This document shows, one piece after another, positions 62,890-64,000 of a stretch of DNA of 64,000 bases. The DNA is from DATARH01 sp035550515 (GTDB lineage Bacteria; Pseudomonadota; Alphaproteobacteria; ATCC43930; CGMCC-115725). The position numbers and the translations under genes were made by a program. The notes beneath the pieces were generated by a model, which worked only from the letters and a program-made list of their open reading frames with translations, had not been told where the DNA came from and did not search any database. Every line of letters starts with the position of its first letter. Within the stretch, counting starts at the first letter, position 1. Where the stretch lies: contig DASZOZ010000062.1 of assembly GCA_035550515.1 (NCBI GenBank), forward strand, positions 8,546 through 72,545. Direction: 5' to 3'.

Positions 62890-64000
62890 TGGCCAAGGGC
62901 CGCACGGAGGAGACCAGCCTGCGCGATTGGATCGCGGTGTTCGGCGCCATCCTCGGCGCGTTCATGGCGGTGCTCGACATCCAGATCACCAACGCCTCGC
63001 TGCCGGACATCCAGGGCGGTATCGCCGCTTCGCTCGACGAGGGGACGTGGATCTCGACCGCCTACTTGATCGCCGAAATCATCACCATTCCGCTCAGCCC
63101 GTGGCTCTCCGACATCTTTTCGACGCGCCGCTATCTGATTGCGAATTGCGTGCTGTTCCTGATCTTTTCGGTGCTGTGCGGGCTGTCCGACAACCTGATG
63201 ATGATGATCCTCTGCCGGGCCGGGCAGGGGTTCACCGGCGGCGTCTTTATCCCCAGCGCGATGACGATCGTGCTGCGCTGTCTGCCGCTGTCGAAGCGGC
63301 CGGTGGGCCTCGCCCTCTTCGGCATCACCGCGACGGTCGCGCCGGCGATCGGGCCGACGATCGGCGGGTGGCTCACCGACACGTATTCCTGGCACTGGAT
63401 CTTCTATATCAACCTTGTTCCCGGAGCCGTCCTGATCTGGGCGATCGCGACCGGGCTCCGGCGTGAGAGGATGCGGCTCGACCACCTCGCCGGCGGCGAC
63501 TGGCCCGGCATCTTCTGCATGGCGGTGGGGCTCGGCTCGCTGATCACCGTACTCGAGGAGGGGCAGCGCAAGGATTGGTTCGGCAGCCCGATGATCCGCG
63601 ACCTCGCGATCCTTGCCGCGGTCTTTATCCCGCTCTTCATCCTGATCGAGCTTCTCCACCAGCACCCGTTCATCAATCTGCGCCTGTGGAAGGAGCCGGC
63701 GTTCGCCAGCGCCTCGCTGATGGGTTTCGGCATGGGGATCGGGCTTTACGGCCTCGTCTATGTGCTGCCGGTGTATTTCGCGCAGATCCAGAATTACGAC
63801 GCGATGCAGATCGGCGAGGTGGTGATGGGGCAGGGGCTGCCCCAGCTTTTGTTCTTCCCGCTGGTGCCGCTCGCGATGCGGCGCTTCGATCCGCGCGCGA
63901 TCGTCGCCTTTGGTCTCGCCCTCTTCGCGTTCAGCTGCTTTTTGAACATCCATCTGACCCACGACTGGGCGATCCAGCAATTCCGCTGGACCCAGCTCGT
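62889..64000 (+). CDS. emrB: EmrB/QacA family MFS drug transporter (truncated by window end)
   Basis: The inner-membrane DHA2 antiporter partner of EmrA. The first 370 codons are in the window and the frame is open at the end. ATG 62889 overlaps the upstream stop as TGATG. Seen are helix 1 with AVLDIQITNASLPDIQGGI (motif D1), WISTAYLIAEIITIPLSPWLSD (motif A region), RAGQGFTGGVFIPSAM (motif B) and PAIGPTIGGWLTD (motif C). This is the DHA2 pattern. About 140 residues of the usual 510 are missing at the C-terminus. Confidence 0.95.
   Translation, partial: MAKGRTEETSLRDWIAVFGAILGAFMAVLDIQITNASLPDIQGGIAASLDEGTWISTAYLIAEIITIPLSPWLSDIFSTRRYLIANCVLFLIFSVLCGLSDNLMMMILCRAGQGFTGGVFIPSAMTIVLRCLPLSKRPVGLALFGITATVAPAIGPTIGGWLTDTYSWHWIFYINLVPGAVLIWAIATGLRRERMRLDHLAGGDWPGIFCMAVGLGSLITVLEEGQRKDWFGSPMIRDLAILAAVFIPLFILIELLHQHPFINLRLWKEPAFASASLMGFGMGIGLYGLVYVLPVYFAQIQNYDAMQIGEVVMGQGLPQLLFFPLVPLAMRRFDPRAIVAFGLALFAFSCFLNIHLTHDWAIQQFRWTQL

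Overview
The window is about 64 kb of GC-rich bacterial chromosome. Gene content and style suggest an alphaproteobacterium, possibly of the Rhodospirillales or Reyranella type: GatCAB amidotransferase, a CtaA/COX15-type heme A synthase, single-domain PPK2, RpoE2/EcfG-like promoter spacing, DUF1348 and TfoX-N proteins, and many Tat-exported enzymes. Genus cannot be told from the sequence alone. Starts are mostly ATG, with several well-supported GTG starts and one probable ATT start.

Layout. Bases 1-9.3 kb hold the end of mfd, a single-domain response regulator next to a cyclic-nucleotide-gated PP2C phosphatase, an amidohydrolase, a DUF1348 protein, an MFS permease, a family 5 extracytoplasmic solute-binding protein and a beta-lactamase-fold serine hydrolase. 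A tRNA-Phe gene with its own promoter and UUCG terminator sits at 9.4 kb. From 9.5 to 19.7 kb come a TfoX-N protein, fumC, a GMC oxidoreductase, the fossil C-terminus of a GNAT protein, an RND efflux pair, and ppk2 with an AI-2E family permease. From 19.9 to 29.5 kb lie housekeeping genes (ctaA, ruvX, gatCAB, hpt) mixed with small unknown genes, a Tat-exported dienelactone hydrolase, a second AI-2E permease and a cupin. From 29.7 to 32.9 kb are an OmpA-like lipoprotein, a GH1 glycosidase with an SMP-30 lactonase, and an orphan Flp pilin.

The central accessory region (33.4-52 kb) is a cell-surface polysaccharide locus: nucleotide-sugar epimerases/reductases, a reversed cytidylyltransferase-PfkB kinase fusion, a split transketolase, an MDR dehydrogenase, a HAD phosphatase coupled to an APH-type kinase, glycosyltransferases, a 987-residue protein ending in an FkbM methyltransferase, and a Wzm/Wzt-type ABC exporter. 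Genes run in several short blocks on both strands, so the locus looks assembled from modules. It is preceded by a 532-bp gene-free, AT-rich stretch carrying an 86-nt nested inverted repeat. The set can be read as making an unusual activated sugar or polyol, adding it to a glycan and exporting it, but the product is an inference.

Bases 52-57.4 kb encode trehalose synthesis from glycogen-like glucan (treY, treZ) with a PRC-barrel gene between them that has a stress-sigma-type promoter. Bases 57.6-61.6 kb encode a periplasmic molybdenum aldehyde oxidoreductase (PaoABC type), followed by an EmrAB-type drug efflux pair that runs off the window end. I found no CRISPR array, prophage, insertion sequence or defence system.
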